DNA of 64,000 nucleotides from Phycomyces blakesleeanus NRRL 1555(-) (lineage: Eukaryota; Mucoromycota; Mucoromycetes; Mucorales; Phycomycetaceae): positions 186,001-250,000 of the forward strand of contig NW_017265190.1 in NCBI RefSeq assembly GCF_001638985.1, read 5' to 3'. Shown here in pieces: positions 17,829-30,067 of the stretch. Each line of letters begins with the position of its first letter. The stretch's first letter is position 1. The position numbers were made by a program, and so were the translations under genes. The notes under the pieces are model-generated. The model searched no databases and was not told the origin of the DNA. It saw only the letters and a list, made by a program, of their open reading frames with translations.

Positions 17829-19448
17829 ATGCTATTAGATATTACGCTTAACATGACCTATCTCCCTTCCGCCAAGGTGCAAAAGGCTATGGCCGCTATT
17901 ATAAATGAGATAAGAGCATGCAAGTATTATAGCACTTTTCAATAATTTACACTAAAGTAGCTTCTCAAGATGATGTAGAAAATATTATACAGTGGGTTCA
18001 CTCCACTATGGAAGCCAAGAAAAATGATCTTGTGAATAAACCCATAATAAAATCTATAAAAATGGAGCAATCCCTCTCTACGGTTCTTGGTGGTATGCTT
18101 TTCATAAAACCAAGTCTTTCTTTTCTTCTCTTTTGATTATTGATTTCTACACAATAAAGATGAGACCTTTTCATTAGCTCCGACGGGCATAACAGGGCTT
18201 GCGGCCTTTGGCGAGGCTAAAGAGCTAGTTGTTGACCGGAGCACTTGTTCCGTAGTGACCGAAAGACAATCCAAACGCAGAAGTATGTGTATAATTTACA
18301 ACAATATATTGTATACTAATTTATGTTTCTTATAAGAATCAAGTGAATTATTAATAAAGCAAGAGGTTAGTTCTGTACTTTGGTATATATAAGAAATAAT
18401 TACTTACTAGATAATAGACTGTTGCTGTCTCAAGTGCTTGTGATACCGACACCACTGAAAACACTGACCAGAGCAATCTCACAGACAACTCAGAAGAGGT
18501 AACATTTAATACATTGATCTATCTATCTATCAAACGATCAATCGATTTTAACGCAATATGTATTAGTAGATACATAGCTTTGTTAATGGAAAAAGAGAAA
18601 ATCTAGTCCTAAACAGGCTCGAGAAAGGTAATTTTTATTGAACACTTATATATATATATATTACTAACATCATCATCATCATCATCATAATAATGATTAG
18701 ATTTGAAAAAACTCTTGTCAATGGCTACATATGAAATTAGAGACATAGTGAAAAGAAGAATAGATGTTTTGGAATTCATGTCCACCGGTCTATTCATAGG
18801 CGTTAGCTCCAATTTATTTCAATTGAAGGATTACACCAACGAGTCCGATGAGTCACTTATCCTTGACATAAAGAAAACGACGAGAAAGTATACAGCGGTA
18901 AAATCTGTGCCAAGAATGGTACACGTTGCCAAGAACTTCTCTATGGTGGCATTTTACCGCATCATGAAGATCTACATGGAAAGACATAGTCTTCCATTGA
19001 GTTATGCATATCGAAAGATACACAACAGTAAGTGCTGTCAGTAATAATTACACATAAAAAAAAAAAAAAGGGGGGGGGGGCGTCAAGTAGAAAAGCTCTT
19101 AATCTTCTGCTGTAGTGGATCCCCACGACTTTAAGGGGATGAAGAATGTCTATACTATGTACAAGTGTGGTAAGAACTTGGCTTTTGCCACTCTGGTCTT
19201 CCAGTCAGACATTATTCTGCTCTTACCAGAACTCTTCAATTTGAAAATAGCAAATTCGGTAGGTAAATTTGGTGTTAATATGTATGTAGCTTATGTATAT
19301 TCATATTCATATATATATATATATATATATATAGATGACAGAGTCCACCTGGATGAAGTGGGAGTCGATGTCGGAATTCCAACTCAACAAGAAGAAACTT
19401 GCTATTATATGGAGGGAAATTGAAGCAGATGTATTTAGACGTCATTAA
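17829..19448 (+). CDS. Unrecognised nine-exon protein
   Basis: Proposed exons 17829-17919, 17970-18092, 18160-18282, 18337-18365, 18418-18498, 18570-18627, 18701-19027, 19116-19258 and 19335-19448 give 362 aa with all phases consistent. I do not recognise the family. The N-terminal half is Lys/Glu/Thr-rich with a Ser/Asp/Thr acidic patch; the C-terminal half is more globular, with 'MATYEIRDIVKRRIDVLEF', 'RMVHVAKNFSMVAFYRIMKI' and an aromatic, charged ending 'IIWREIEADVFRRH'. No signal peptide or membrane span is evident. The first intron uses a GCAAGT donor (GC-AG type) because no GT donor keeps the frame; the 5' end is therefore the weakest part, and translation could start in exon 2 at 18008. 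Exons from 18160 on are well supported by GT-AG sites and frame. A fungus-specific gene or a domesticated mobile-element protein are both possible. Confidence 0.55.
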
Positions 19449-19506
19449 TAAAAAATAAAAAAAAGAGTATATATTCTATAAAAAAAAATTAGGTTTGATA
19501 TTTGGT

Positions 19507-20450
19507 GTTTCAACCACAAGCAGCAATTACAGCCTTAATTCTATCAGGCATGGTAGCAGAAATATCAGCTCCAAACTTCAGGTCCATCTGTTCCAATTCC
19601 TTTGCAATACAGGCCTTGAGATCTTTAGTATTGTTAATAGATGTCTTTTTTTGCTTTGTAACTCGATCTTTTATGAATTTATATACATGTTTGATTGGGT
19701 TCAAATCATGGTTTTAGGATCCAGTAGTCAAATTGCTTAATCTGCCAACGATTGTTTCACCATGTTGTATATGAGCTATTATGGCATCTGGCGCCATTAT
19801 CTGGGAAGATAAACATAGTGACGTTCCTCATTTAATATTTGATACCATGGATTAAAGTCATTGTATAGACAGTCTACATACACGTCTTGAATGACTGAGC
19901 CTTCAAGGGTCATGAGAGGTCCAGATCCTCTTGCTCAGAAACACCACCCATACCATTACTGAACCTTTTCCAAATTTCACCATAGAATATATATATATAT
20001 ATATATCATTGCTAGAAACGTTCTCCAGACTTACGAATTGAGAATGCGTTAAAATCATTGCCCAACGCAACTTATTTTTTCATCTGTTTAACTGTAAACT
20101 TTGGTATGGCAACTGGAGTGTAAGAACCAAAGTCGTTTGCGCAAAGATAGCCAATAACTGTCTCTAGACAAACGTTTACACCGGAATGTGCCAAACTACT
20201 TTAGTGATACGGATACCCCTCACATGGATTATATCTCACACTCAAACAAAGAGCAGCATTATCAGTGACACTTGTTTTATTCTTGGATTTTTTGATCTAG
20301 GCTTTGAATCAGTTGTTCCAGTTTCTTCCAATGGTTGAAAAAGGGAATATCAAGGACCTCTTTGATCTCTCCTGGGGAATTCTCGGCCTTATGAATAGTA
20401 ATAATGTCTCAATGTAAAAATAAATAAAAAATATCCAACTTTGGACTTTT
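19507..20450 (-). pseudogene. Degenerate Tc1/mariner transposase
   Basis: Read on the minus strand, 19704-19510 is an open C-terminal segment resembling Tc1-family transposases, starting just after a 'HDLNPIKHV' stretch (family DLNPIE motif) and containing 'KDRVTKQKK' and 'TMPDRIKAVIAACG'. Upstream, at about 19781-19805, a different frame encodes 'FPDNGARCH', matching the family catalytic 'QDNAPCH' region, followed by an in-frame stop. Several stops and frame changes occur between 19705 and 20450, so this is a dead copy. Clear terminal inverted repeats could not be recognised by eye; the right boundary is approximate. Confidence 0.75.
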
Positions 20451-21253
20451 TGCGCCGACTTTTTTTTTTGTACACCTTCTAAACAATAGCATAAGAGCAA
20501 TTAAATCAAAGAAGTGAATGACTGTACGTTAGAAATAAAGAAATTGAGAATAAATTCAAAGAAAGCAAGCGAAACTTTTATTTTTGTGCCGTAAAAATTG
20601 ATCACTCACAAAAACCTCAAGTCAACATTTTATATTTATCTTTTTATTTGTATTTGTATTTGTATTGTAGTGACGGACATTTAATTTGTTTCGCAAAGTG
20701 ATCATATATCTACTGTTATCAATGTAAGAGATAGAGAAGAAGAAAACAAAAGGGAAAAGAAAACGCCAGAAAAGTAGAGTCGTATGTTAGAATTGGTTAG
20801 TCGGTTAGTGGGAAGAAGTGAGAGAGTATAAGGAGTAGAGTGAAAGGGGAGCAGGGCAATAGATGAGTGTTAAGCTTTATGGAAGATCAATTCGGATTAC
20901 GGTTTGCCTTTTTTGGGCGGTTGTTGATGTGGGTCAAAAGAGTAGGCTATTTTGGCTTTTGCTGGGACCTACAAGCACACACACATACAGAGAGAGAGAT
21001 AGAAAGACGCACATACAATATATATATGTGTGTTTTCTATATATGTATATAAAAAAGAAAGATTAAAAACAATACACCCATACGTCTTATTTGCCCTTCT
21101 TCTTCTTCTTCTTATTATTATTATTCCTATTCTTCTAAAGCTATTATTACTTGTTCAAATATAATATTTGCTTAATACAAGTAACACATACACACAGACG
21201 TACATAATTTCTTTAAACACTTGTAAAATCAACCAATCAATCAATCGATCAAC
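20451..21253. other. Intergenic, promoter of the LIM gene
   Basis: No gene is seen. The sequence includes a TTTGTA repeat near 20646-20668, AG-rich DNA near 20725-20860, CA/TA microsatellite near 20975-21050 and a CTT/ATT tract near 21099-21125. The last 100 bases before 21254 are the likely leader of the LIM-domain gene. Confidence 0.4.
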
Positions 21254-23755
21254 ATGGGCTATTGTATTCGATGCGGTAATCTCTCTCACGGCGATAAATG
21301 TGGGAAATGTCGTGGAAAAATAGTTGGTAAGTTTGTTGGTTCCTGGCTGAAAGCAAACATAAAACCCAAACAACCGAGTTATTGACTCTTAGTAATCAAC
21401 AGCATCCATTGCAACTGGTCTAACTACTGAAAAGAGGAGGGTGTCTAATGGGGACAAGTGGAAATCACAGTAAGTAGGAATACGCTGTATAGCTATCTTA
21501 ACTAACCAAATAAACGGGATCCACTTCAAATGATAATATCAATAACAATAACAATAACAATAACAAAGATACGCCGAAAGTATCCTCAGTGAGCCATTTG
21601 GGAGCACAGCTAGTACCCTAAGATCCAAGCGCGATTCTACTTACCTTACAGCATCCGTTCTTGCGAGTAACAACCGACGTCCCTCACTTCCACTACACAA
21701 GACATGTGTGACATGTAAAAAACAACTCTCGTACGACAGTGCATTTCTAAACGGCAATGTTCAACACTGTGGTACATGTCGCCCGCCAGACGCATGGTAA
21801 AATTCACTTTAAGATTATAAGCACAGAAAGAATAATATAAAAAAAAATACATAAACTATATCTACGTAAATGTGGTAAAGGAAAGAAAGATATTTACATG
21901 TATTTACATATCTATATCTATAGTGTTTCCTGTACTGAAACTGTTTCTGAAGAAGAAGCATTCTACAGTCAGAACCAGCTCTGGCACCGAGGCTGTTTCC
22001 GCTGTCAAGGATGTCACAAACTACTTGAGGATTGTACCCAAGTAGATAGATACAAGCAGCCATTGTGTGAGAACTGTAGCAAAGAAGATGAGATGACTTC
22101 TCGACCTAGTTCAAGCGCCTCGACGCCTCTCATGTCTCCTCTAGAGAAATCATCATTACCTCAGCTCCAGACCTCTCCTACCTCGACCGTCAGTAGCCGG
22201 GATCAGTTTGATAGTATTCGGATAAGAACTCCGTCAGATGATTTATCCAGCTTTGGAACACTGTCGTCTCTGTCCTCAAGTGTACGTCCTACGAGAGCAA
22301 TATCACCAGTTGGATTTACGGGTACTAGACCGCCCATTACATCACAGCTGTTTCAACAGTACCAAAAATCGCTACAGGAACAGCAGAAGAACCAGCAACC
22401 AATCTTTATTGCATCTTCTGAAGACCAGCCATTGTTAATATCAAGTCTATCACAGCCCCAACCACCGCCTACCCCACCCAAGCGATATCCTTCCACTCCA
22501 ACCCGTCAGCAGCAGTCCATCACACCTTTGGCAACACGTTCTATAGTACCTACGAAAGATCCTTCTAAAAGACATTCATATGGAAATGATGGTAATTTTT
22601 CCGAGAAGCAGTATCAACAACAACAGCAGCAACAAGAGTCCCAAATAGAGCCAATCAGATCCAGTAGTACAAAGCAAGTGACTCAAAATAATAAACCATC
22701 TAAAAAGCCAGCCAAGGAAAAGCGAGTGTGTTTCAAGTGTCTCAAGACACTACGAGGACGGCGTATCAAAGCACCTACGGCAACAGGAGATGCATGGTAT
22801 CATTATGATTGCCTGACATGTGCAGGATGTGACCTCCACTTTACAGACACTGAAATAGTTGTGGAAGGCACAGACATTTATCACCCTCAGGTAAAAAACA
22901 AAACAAAAGCATAATAGGGAATAGTCATTATTTATTTATTTATTTATTTGTAGTGTCGAGGAGTGACTATAAAGCCAAAGGAAGAACCTTTATTTACATG
23001 TCATGCATGTGAGCTACCTATCCAAGACAAACAATGCTTAAAAGACGGTACAAAATTATTCCATCATCAGGTACAAAACAGTAATAATAATGATAGTGAT
23101 AGTGATAGTCATATTTACTGTGTAGAGTAGATTATTAATACAACATATAAATATTAGTGCTTTACATGTCATGACTGTCACAATGTATTACCTCCGGATC
23201 AACCGTTCTATGATATGAATGGCAGTCTTCACTGCGAAGCTTGTGCACGCAAACGAACGATATCATCGAGCGCATTGGCGGCCAGGGCACAGCAAAGACT
23301 CCAACAGAATAGTAACACTAACAACAATAGACGTTCTAGTCCTCGTGCATCGCTCTCGACACCTCTTGTACGGACCAACACAAGAGAGACTAGTTTTGAT
23401 GAGGCAGAGGAAGAGGATAGTCCATCTGAAATATTCCGACAGCGTCAATCGCGTGCTTTCCCAAAGTTGGGTGGATCGAGGATGTGCCCAAGGTGTCGAC
23501 AGAGTATTGCTATTATGGATGATAGTCCTGGACCTAGGGCTACTCGATGGCACAAGAAGTGTCTGAGGTGTGCTGGATGTAGAAAACAGATGGACTCTGG
23601 TGCTAAAGTGACCGAAGGACCTGATGGTGAATGGTTGGTTCACTGTCGAAACTGTATGGTAAGCTTATCAATTTTATCAACTTAACTATTCAATTATCTT
23701 ATTTCTAATTGACTGTGATTAGGACAAGAATACTACCGAAGCCTATGTACGCTGA
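21254..23755 (+). CDS. Four-LIM-domain protein (paxillin-like)
   Basis: Seven exons (21254-21326, 21403-21469, 21590-21796, 21924-22890, 22954-23070, 23158-23658, 23723-23755) give 654 aa. The N terminus has a CxxC-x8-CxxC cluster (C4, C7, C16, C19) and a second CxxC-x17-CxxC cluster at 86-110. Four LIM-type double zinc fingers follow: about 116-170 ('CVSCTETV' to 'CENC'), 385-440 ('CFKCLKTL'), 454-505 ('CHACELPI') and 586-643 ('CPRCRQSI' to 'HCRNC'). LIM1 and LIM2 are separated by a long Ser/Pro/Gln-rich linker. LIM proteins are protein-binding adaptors, in fungi often at the cytokinetic ring or polarity sites (for example Pxl1); this role is inferred from architecture only. The exon 2/3 boundary is ambiguous: three acceptors (before 21570, 21581 and 21590) keep the frame. 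Confidence 0.85.
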
Positions 23756-24481
23756 TAATAGTCGGTTGGCTAGACTATATAATTATTAGATAAAAAGAAA
23801 AGAATTGCCGATAAGATATATTTATATACATTCTTTAACAAATACATACAATATTACCTTTACTTCCATATAGATAATTTACACCTCTTTAAGATTCACT
23901 TTTACATATTATCAGATTTATAAAGGAGTAAGCAATATATATATATATACGATATCTGAGTTTATTATTACGATATTTATTTATTTTAATTAAAAAATAT
24001 CGCAATAAATTCCATTTTTATATAAAATCTTTTTTATAATACAAAAGACAATATGGTATATAAATTCAAAGTTTAATAAAGAGAGCGGGAGAGCGAGAGA
24101 TATTAAAATAAAAATAAATAATAAAACCAGGTGTCTGGTAAAATACTAATATATTTTTTATTTTTATTTTTTAAGAAAAAAATAAATAAATTCATAGTCT
24201 GAATTGTGTGTGTGTGTGAAAAATAAAATAAAAAATAAAAAAAATAGGCAGAGATTCAAATAGCATCCATACACTTTTACTTTGAGTGAATGAATGACGC
24301 AAAGACAATTTATTATTATTTTCAACAAAAATAGCGCAGATGGTTTTAGCTGCCACCAAAAAAATACTAATAGTAATATTATAATACAATACAATACAAT
24401 ATAAAAAAAAACATTACGCGCTTAATGAAAAATTTCAAGTATTGTGATCCCCTTATTTTTTTATTTTTATTTTTGACAAAA

Positions 24482-24515
<34 letters not shown>

Positions 24516-24597
24516 TTTTTTGAGCCTTTCTCTTATATTGCGTGTGTCTGTTGTGTGCTTATATTTTTTTCGACTTCTTTGAGTTACTACTTTACGC

Positions 24598-24775
24598 GCC
24601 TCTCCCCTTCCATCTCTCGCGCTTTTCCTCCCTTCACCTCTTTTCTTCGTTCCTATCCCTTTCCTTCTTCTTCTTTTCTCTCTCTCTCTCTCCTCCTTCT
24701 CTTCTCTCCCTCCTCTTCTCTTTTCTTCTTCTTTTTTCTTTGTATTTTTGTTTTTGTCTTCAAAACAAACAAATT
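24598..24775 (+). promoter_or_regulatory. Polypyrimidine promoter tract of the KH gene
   Basis: About 180 bases consisting almost only of C and T (TCTCTC, CTTCTT, CCTCCT runs), ending about 150 bases before the ATG. CT-rich tracts are common near transcription starts of well-expressed fungal genes. Function is inferred from position. Confidence 0.4.
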
Positions 24776-24859
24776 TCTTTTGTAAAGTGTAAGTTATTCG
24801 AATCATCTTTATTTCTACATTATTAAATCTACACCAAATCAACAACACCAACATCTCTT

Positions 24860-24919
24860 ATGTTGATTAAGAAGAAAAAAAAAGAAAGAAAAAAAGTCGA
24901 GATGCTCATCAATCTATAG
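24860..24919 (+). promoter_or_regulatory. Upstream ORF abutting the KH-protein start
   Basis: A 19-codon frame starts with ATG at 24860 (a second in-frame ATG at 24902), is rich in Lys, and ends in TAG at 24917-24919, directly followed by the main ATG at 24920. If transcribed, its stop and the main start touch, an arrangement that can allow or block reinitiation. Whether 24860 lies in the mRNA is unknown. Confidence 0.35.
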
Positions 24920-25110
24920 ATGTCTCAACCCTCCAACTCAAGCTCTGACCATTACGATGACCGTTTTATTCCTAATGCTAGCCAAGAAAACGATGGCGAC
25001 CAGCAGTACGATTACGACGATGCTCAATTAACATTGCGTGCTCTTGTCTCGACCAAGGAAGCCGGTGTGATTATTGGCAAAGGTAAAATATATTCGTATT
25101 CATATATATT

Positions 25111-25143
<33 letters not shown>

Positions 25144-26812
25144 CTTTGTGCGAGTGTGGGTTTGTGTAAAGAGAGTAGAGTGAAAGTGAGTAAGGCTGGG
25201 ATTTCTACTATTACCAATGGTATTGCTACTATGGTTATTATGGTTACTGTAGTCTTGCTATTGTTGTTGTTGTTTTTGTTGTTTTTGTTGTCTTGTGTGT
25301 GTATGTGTGTGTGTTGGGGGGAGGGGAAAAAATATGAGGACGCGCTTTGTTCCTCCGACGCGGACGAAATGATGTGGCGATTTGGGGGGATACGAAAAAA
25401 TAACATCATCTACTTCTTTGGTGAACAAGAAGATAAAGAAGATAAAGACGAATATGAATACAACAATAAAAAAAAATAAGATATCAATAGTCTTACTAAT
25501 GCTTGTCTTTGTTTTATTTTTCTGTAGCTGGAAAAAATGTGGCTGAGCTGAGAGACTCTACCGGTGTCAAGGCTGGCGTATCCAAGGTTGTCCAAGGTGT
25601 CCATGATCGTGTATTGACTGTTAGCGGTACTTTGGAAGGTGTTGCAAAGGTAAGCCCAATATATAAATATTTATATGCACATATGCACATTTGTGTATAT
25701 ATACGTAGCTTACGACATGTAGTGCTATTAGCAATAGCAATAGCAATAGCAATAGTAGGGATAATTAAATATATATATATACCATTGTCATTATTTTTGT
25801 ATTTATTTATTTTTGCTATGTTTTGTATATAGGCCTATTCGTTGATCGCCCAGACTTTGTTGGACAACCCAATCTCGCCTGCTACCCCTCCTGCCACACC
25901 CACAGGCACCTCAATGGTTGACTTGGTGGCAACAATCCGCCTGTTGATCTCCCACAACTTGATGGGCACTGTCATTGGTCGCCAGGGTGCCAAGATTAAG
26001 CACATCCAGGATACCTCAGGTGTGCGTATGATTGCATCCAAGACCCTTCTTCCTCAGAGCACCGAGCGTGTTGTGGAGGTCAGAGGTACTGTTGATTCAG
26101 TCCGCCGTGCGGTTGTTGAGATTGGACAGTGTTTGATCGAAGACAAGGAGCGTGCCTATGGTACCATTCTCTACAACCCTACCAAGGGCAGCATGAGCAT
26201 TGTTGGTGCTAACGGCGCTGGTGTCGGAAATGTATCGTCTTCGGTCCTTTCGTCTTCTGTTGCCAACTCTGCCACAAACTCTGCCAACGGTGGATCCAAT
26301 GGTCCTGATCGTCGCAGCTCTATTACTCGCACTGGAAACGGCTCGGACTTTAGCTCTGCACCCACAGATTACCAAACCCAGCGTCGTCCCTCGGCCACCT
26401 CCCAGAACTTCCTCAATGATCCTTCTATTCGCACTCAACACATTTCTATTCCCAGTGACATGGTTGGCTGCATCATTGGTAAAAAAAATTATTTTATTTT
26501 TTATTTACTTCCTTACATATATATATATATATATTCTCTATTGGGATACTTACGGTTATTTTCTAATTTGTGTGCTTAGGTAAGGGAGGTTCAAAGATCT
26601 CTGAAATCCGTCGTTTGTCGGGTTCACGGATCTCGATTGCCAAGGTACCCCACGACGAAACCGGCGAGAGAATGTTCACAATCCAGGGTACTCCCGACTC
26701 GAATGAACGTGCCTTGTATTTATTGTATGGCCAGCTCGAGAATGAAAAAGAACGTCGTCTGAGAAGTGTTATGCACGAGGATATTCTCGAAGAAGACGAG
26801 GTCGTCATGTAG
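24920..26812 (+). CDS. Triple KH-domain RNA-binding protein (PCBP/Rnc1/Hek2-like)
   Basis: Four exons (24920-25082, 25528-25649, 25833-26478, 26580-26812) give 387 aa. Three type I KH domains are present, each with an intact GxxG loop: KH1 about 39-103 ('GVIIGKAGKNV'), KH2 about 125-195 ('GTVIGRQGAKIKHIQ'), KH3 about 295-365 ('GCIIGKGGSKISEIR'). A Ser/Asn/Gly-rich linker separates KH2 and KH3. Two introns cut inside the GxxG loops of KH1 and KH3. Architecture matches poly(C)-binding/hnRNP-K-type proteins such as fission yeast Rnc1 and budding yeast Hek2/Pbp2, which bind pyrimidine-rich mRNA to control stability, localisation or telomere-related transcripts. Convergent with BRE1. Confidence 0.93.
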
Positions 26813-27692
26813 ATAAAAAAAAAGCAACAAACCAAAAAACAAAAAACCTAGTTAAACAAAAAAAAATGAACAGCAAAATAACCTTACCTACAACCTTATT
26901 TTACCTCAAATTCCCCCTCTTCCCCTCGCCTTTCAAAAAAAAACCATTAAAAAAAACCCATAGGAGATTTTTGGAAGAACAAACCAAACAATATTTTAGT
27001 GCAAGTTTTAGCCCACCTTTCACCCTATTATCCAAATTATTTTCTTTGTCCATCTTCACCCTTTTTTTTCTTTCTTTCTTTCTCATTTTTACTACCAGCA
27101 AAAATTACCACCCATTTTTTAAATGGGCAAACCAAAACAAAAAAAAATATCAGTCAATTAAATAATGATATTTCTATATTTTCTATATCCTTCTTTTCAT
27201 ATACATTGTGTGTGTGTGTTGTATTATCCACCTTTGGATTTATTATTATTATTATTATTATTATCACACAATCCAAAAGAAAAAGGTAACAATGCAGTAA
27301 ACCCAAAAAAAAAAACCAAAACCAAACAAAAAGAACAAGATACTTGAAATGTATATACATCATTAAGGAAATTAGAACATGTTATATACACTGGCCAGCC
27401 TTCGTTTTCTTGTATAAAAAAAAAGAAAGAAGAAGAAGACTTAGCCAGCCAATTGATGGTTAAGTAAGGAAGTGGAAGGAAAGGGGAGAGAAAGGTAAAT
27501 GGAAGAAAAAGGAAATTGGAGGAAAGTGGAGGTAGTGGAAGAAGTGTAGGTAATAGAGAAGGAGGAGGAGGAAGAGGAGGGAAAATGAAAGGCTTCTTTC
27601 TTTTTTTTTCAGGTTTGGTAGGGGGAGGCTTTTTTGGGGTTTTCTAGAAACGATATAAAATAATAGTAATAGGAATAATAGTAATAGCCTTT
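26813..27692. other. Convergent 3' region
   Basis: About 880 bp between the KH gene and BRE1 stops. It contains A-rich and T-rich segments, an (ATT)n tract near 27239-27263, a TG tract near 27208-27219 and purine-rich sequence at about 27465-27590 (GGAAG, GGAGGA). No gene is seen. Confidence 0.5.
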
Positions 27693-30035
27693 CTAAAGAT
27701 AAAATTGTTTCACGTCATTAATGCCAAAAGATTCACCACAGCTTGGGCATCGTCTTTGTCGAGTCTCGATACGGATATCAAGACAGTCTTTACAAAACGT
27801 GTGCATACAGCGCATCAGGACATGCGATTTGAGTCGAGTACGGCAAGAACTACAATTCAGCAATGACTACGTACATTAAGATAGAAGATATTGTGAGTAA
27901 ACATGTCAGTATTGATAATATTACATATGCATATAAGAAATAACATAAAATCAACCAAGTTCAGTTATTAACTCACTCTGTATTCTTCTTTTTCTTTCCT
28001 CAGTTTCATCTCTACTGGCTTCTCAACCTTTGTCGTCGCTTCTACCTTACGCCTCAAGAGCTCGCAGCCTTCTTCGAGTCGCATTCGAGAATGTGCATCT
28101 TCTTCAATCATCTTGATTTTTTCCAAAACAGATTTTTCCAGCTACAAATCACAATTCGTTCAATTACACAAAAAGTCTGAATATCTATCTATTTAATTTA
28201 TTTATCTATTTTACCTCTCCAATCTTTTCCTTTCCGAACAACATCTTTTCTTTGAGCTCTTCCAAAGAAGCCTTCATTTCCAAACTTTTTTGAAGGTAGA
28301 TTTCTACAGCTCCACTACTAGCAACAGATTGTCGATCAAGGGTCGTCTATTGTTAATACAATATTAATTTATTATTATTATTATTATTATTATTTTGTTA
28401 ATATACGATAATTCTCAAGATAATTAAATAATCTATTCACTTACAATCTGATTTCCAAGATTCTTTTCTCGTTCGTTCAATTGCTTGATGTACGCCAGCT
28501 GTTTTTCTACCTTTTTGCTTAATGCATTGGCCACCATTGCATGAGCATCTTTGGATTTATTAAGCGCTGTAAACGTCTGGCTATATTTGACTCTCTAAGA
28601 AGAATAAAAACATTAAATATTGCATCATTTATTATTATTATTATTATTATTATTTTGTCCTTTTACCTCTCCTTGTAGTACCGTAACCTCATCTTCCATT
28701 ACTGCTAATTCATGGATCTTTGCTAGGTTACTTTCTTCAAGTTCACCAAAAGCCATTGTAACGCTCTGAATCTCACTTAGTAGTTGATGTTCAGTCTATT
28801 AAAATTAAAATTCATATTGGCATTTATAATTATTGTTATTACCATGATCAAATTACAATTACAGATAAGAAGAAGAAATTGTCAGCTTTTCTTTGCTTTG
28901 TGTATGTAGCTTACCGATTCTAAAGCTTCCATCTTTTGGCGTGCTTCTATAATTGAAGCTTGCTCTGATTTGACCTTGGCCTGCAAGATATCTAAAATAG
29001 CCTTTTCGTCCGTGTGTGTGGCCTCAAAGCCATACGTTTCTTTAAATACATCCAATTGTTCGCGCACATGCTTAATCTTTGTAATCAAAGTAAATTCATC
29101 ATCCAAAATAGCCAAAGCTTCTGGATCCAAATAACGTGCTCTTGTGGCCTGAATCTTTGTATCTGCTTCCCTACACAATATCACAATATTCCAGTAAGTA
29201 ATGATTTATAGTATAATTTAAAGATAAACATATATATATATGTATGTATATATAATTACTGAATCAAAATTTACCTTAATTCTTTCTCGAGGACTTCTCT
29301 TGTTCGCTTTTTTTCATCAATTGCCATCATGAATTTGTATAGATCGTGTGATCCAGACTTGGCAGCTCCTTTGAGTCGTAGTCTTGATAATTCTACACCC
29401 AAAGAAAACACTTGTTCCTAATATAAATAAAAAAATCAATCAATATAAAATAATAAGTATCAAACATTTGATTCTTGTCTTTCTTTTTTGAGCCATTTTT
29501 CTAATTACACAAATATACATATATATATATTACCTTGCGAACATCACCAATAACACGTAACTCTGATATAGAATCTCTGCCAAACTCTGTATTAGCCTTT
29601 CGTTCTTCGAGATTACTCTGTAGTGCGTCTCGATGACCACGAATGCGTGTCAGGTCTCCGTCGAGTTTTCGCAACTGTTCTTCGAGACCCTTGATATGCC
29701 CGGTTTGCTTTGTGTCAAGTTCTTCAAGAAACTGGCGCCGGGTGCTCTGCGAATCCTCGAGTTCCTTTTGGAGTTTTTGGCAGACGTTTGTGAGATGATC
29801 GTTTTTGTCGCGTTGGTAATCGTACGTCTGCAGGGCTTGGCGACACAGAGGGTCTTTGTAGATCCGTGTTTCTGGTAAGACTACATAATCCACCTCGAGT
29901 TGAAACAATTGCTGCTTCAACTCTATTCTCTGGTCCTTCATTTCCTCTATCTCTCTCAATTGTTTTTCCAATGTTTGTTGTGCACAAATCAATGGGTCTT
30001 GTTGGGTTTCAAGAATTTGCTATTATCAAATAAAT

Positions 30036-30067
<32 letters not shown>

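Larger units (their letters stand above)
23756..24919. other. Intergenic with homopolymer and CT tracts
   Basis: No gene is seen. The region carries the LIM gene 3' UTR, AT-rich spacer, a T run of nearly 30 at about 24483-24510, and an exceptionally pyrimidine-rich tract from about 24598 to 24775 upstream of the KH-domain gene. The reverse strand of that tract gives a spurious Lys/Arg/Glu-rich frame. Confidence 0.5.

Noticed and set aside
17694..17855. 53-codon frame with signal-peptide-like start
   Set aside because: The hydrophobic part is a CTTTT repeat; splicing it to the downstream gene is possible but not better than the ATG at 17829.
24453..24854. Lys/Arg/Glu-rich minus-strand frame
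   Set aside because: It is the reverse of the polypyrimidine promoter tract and T run before the KH gene.
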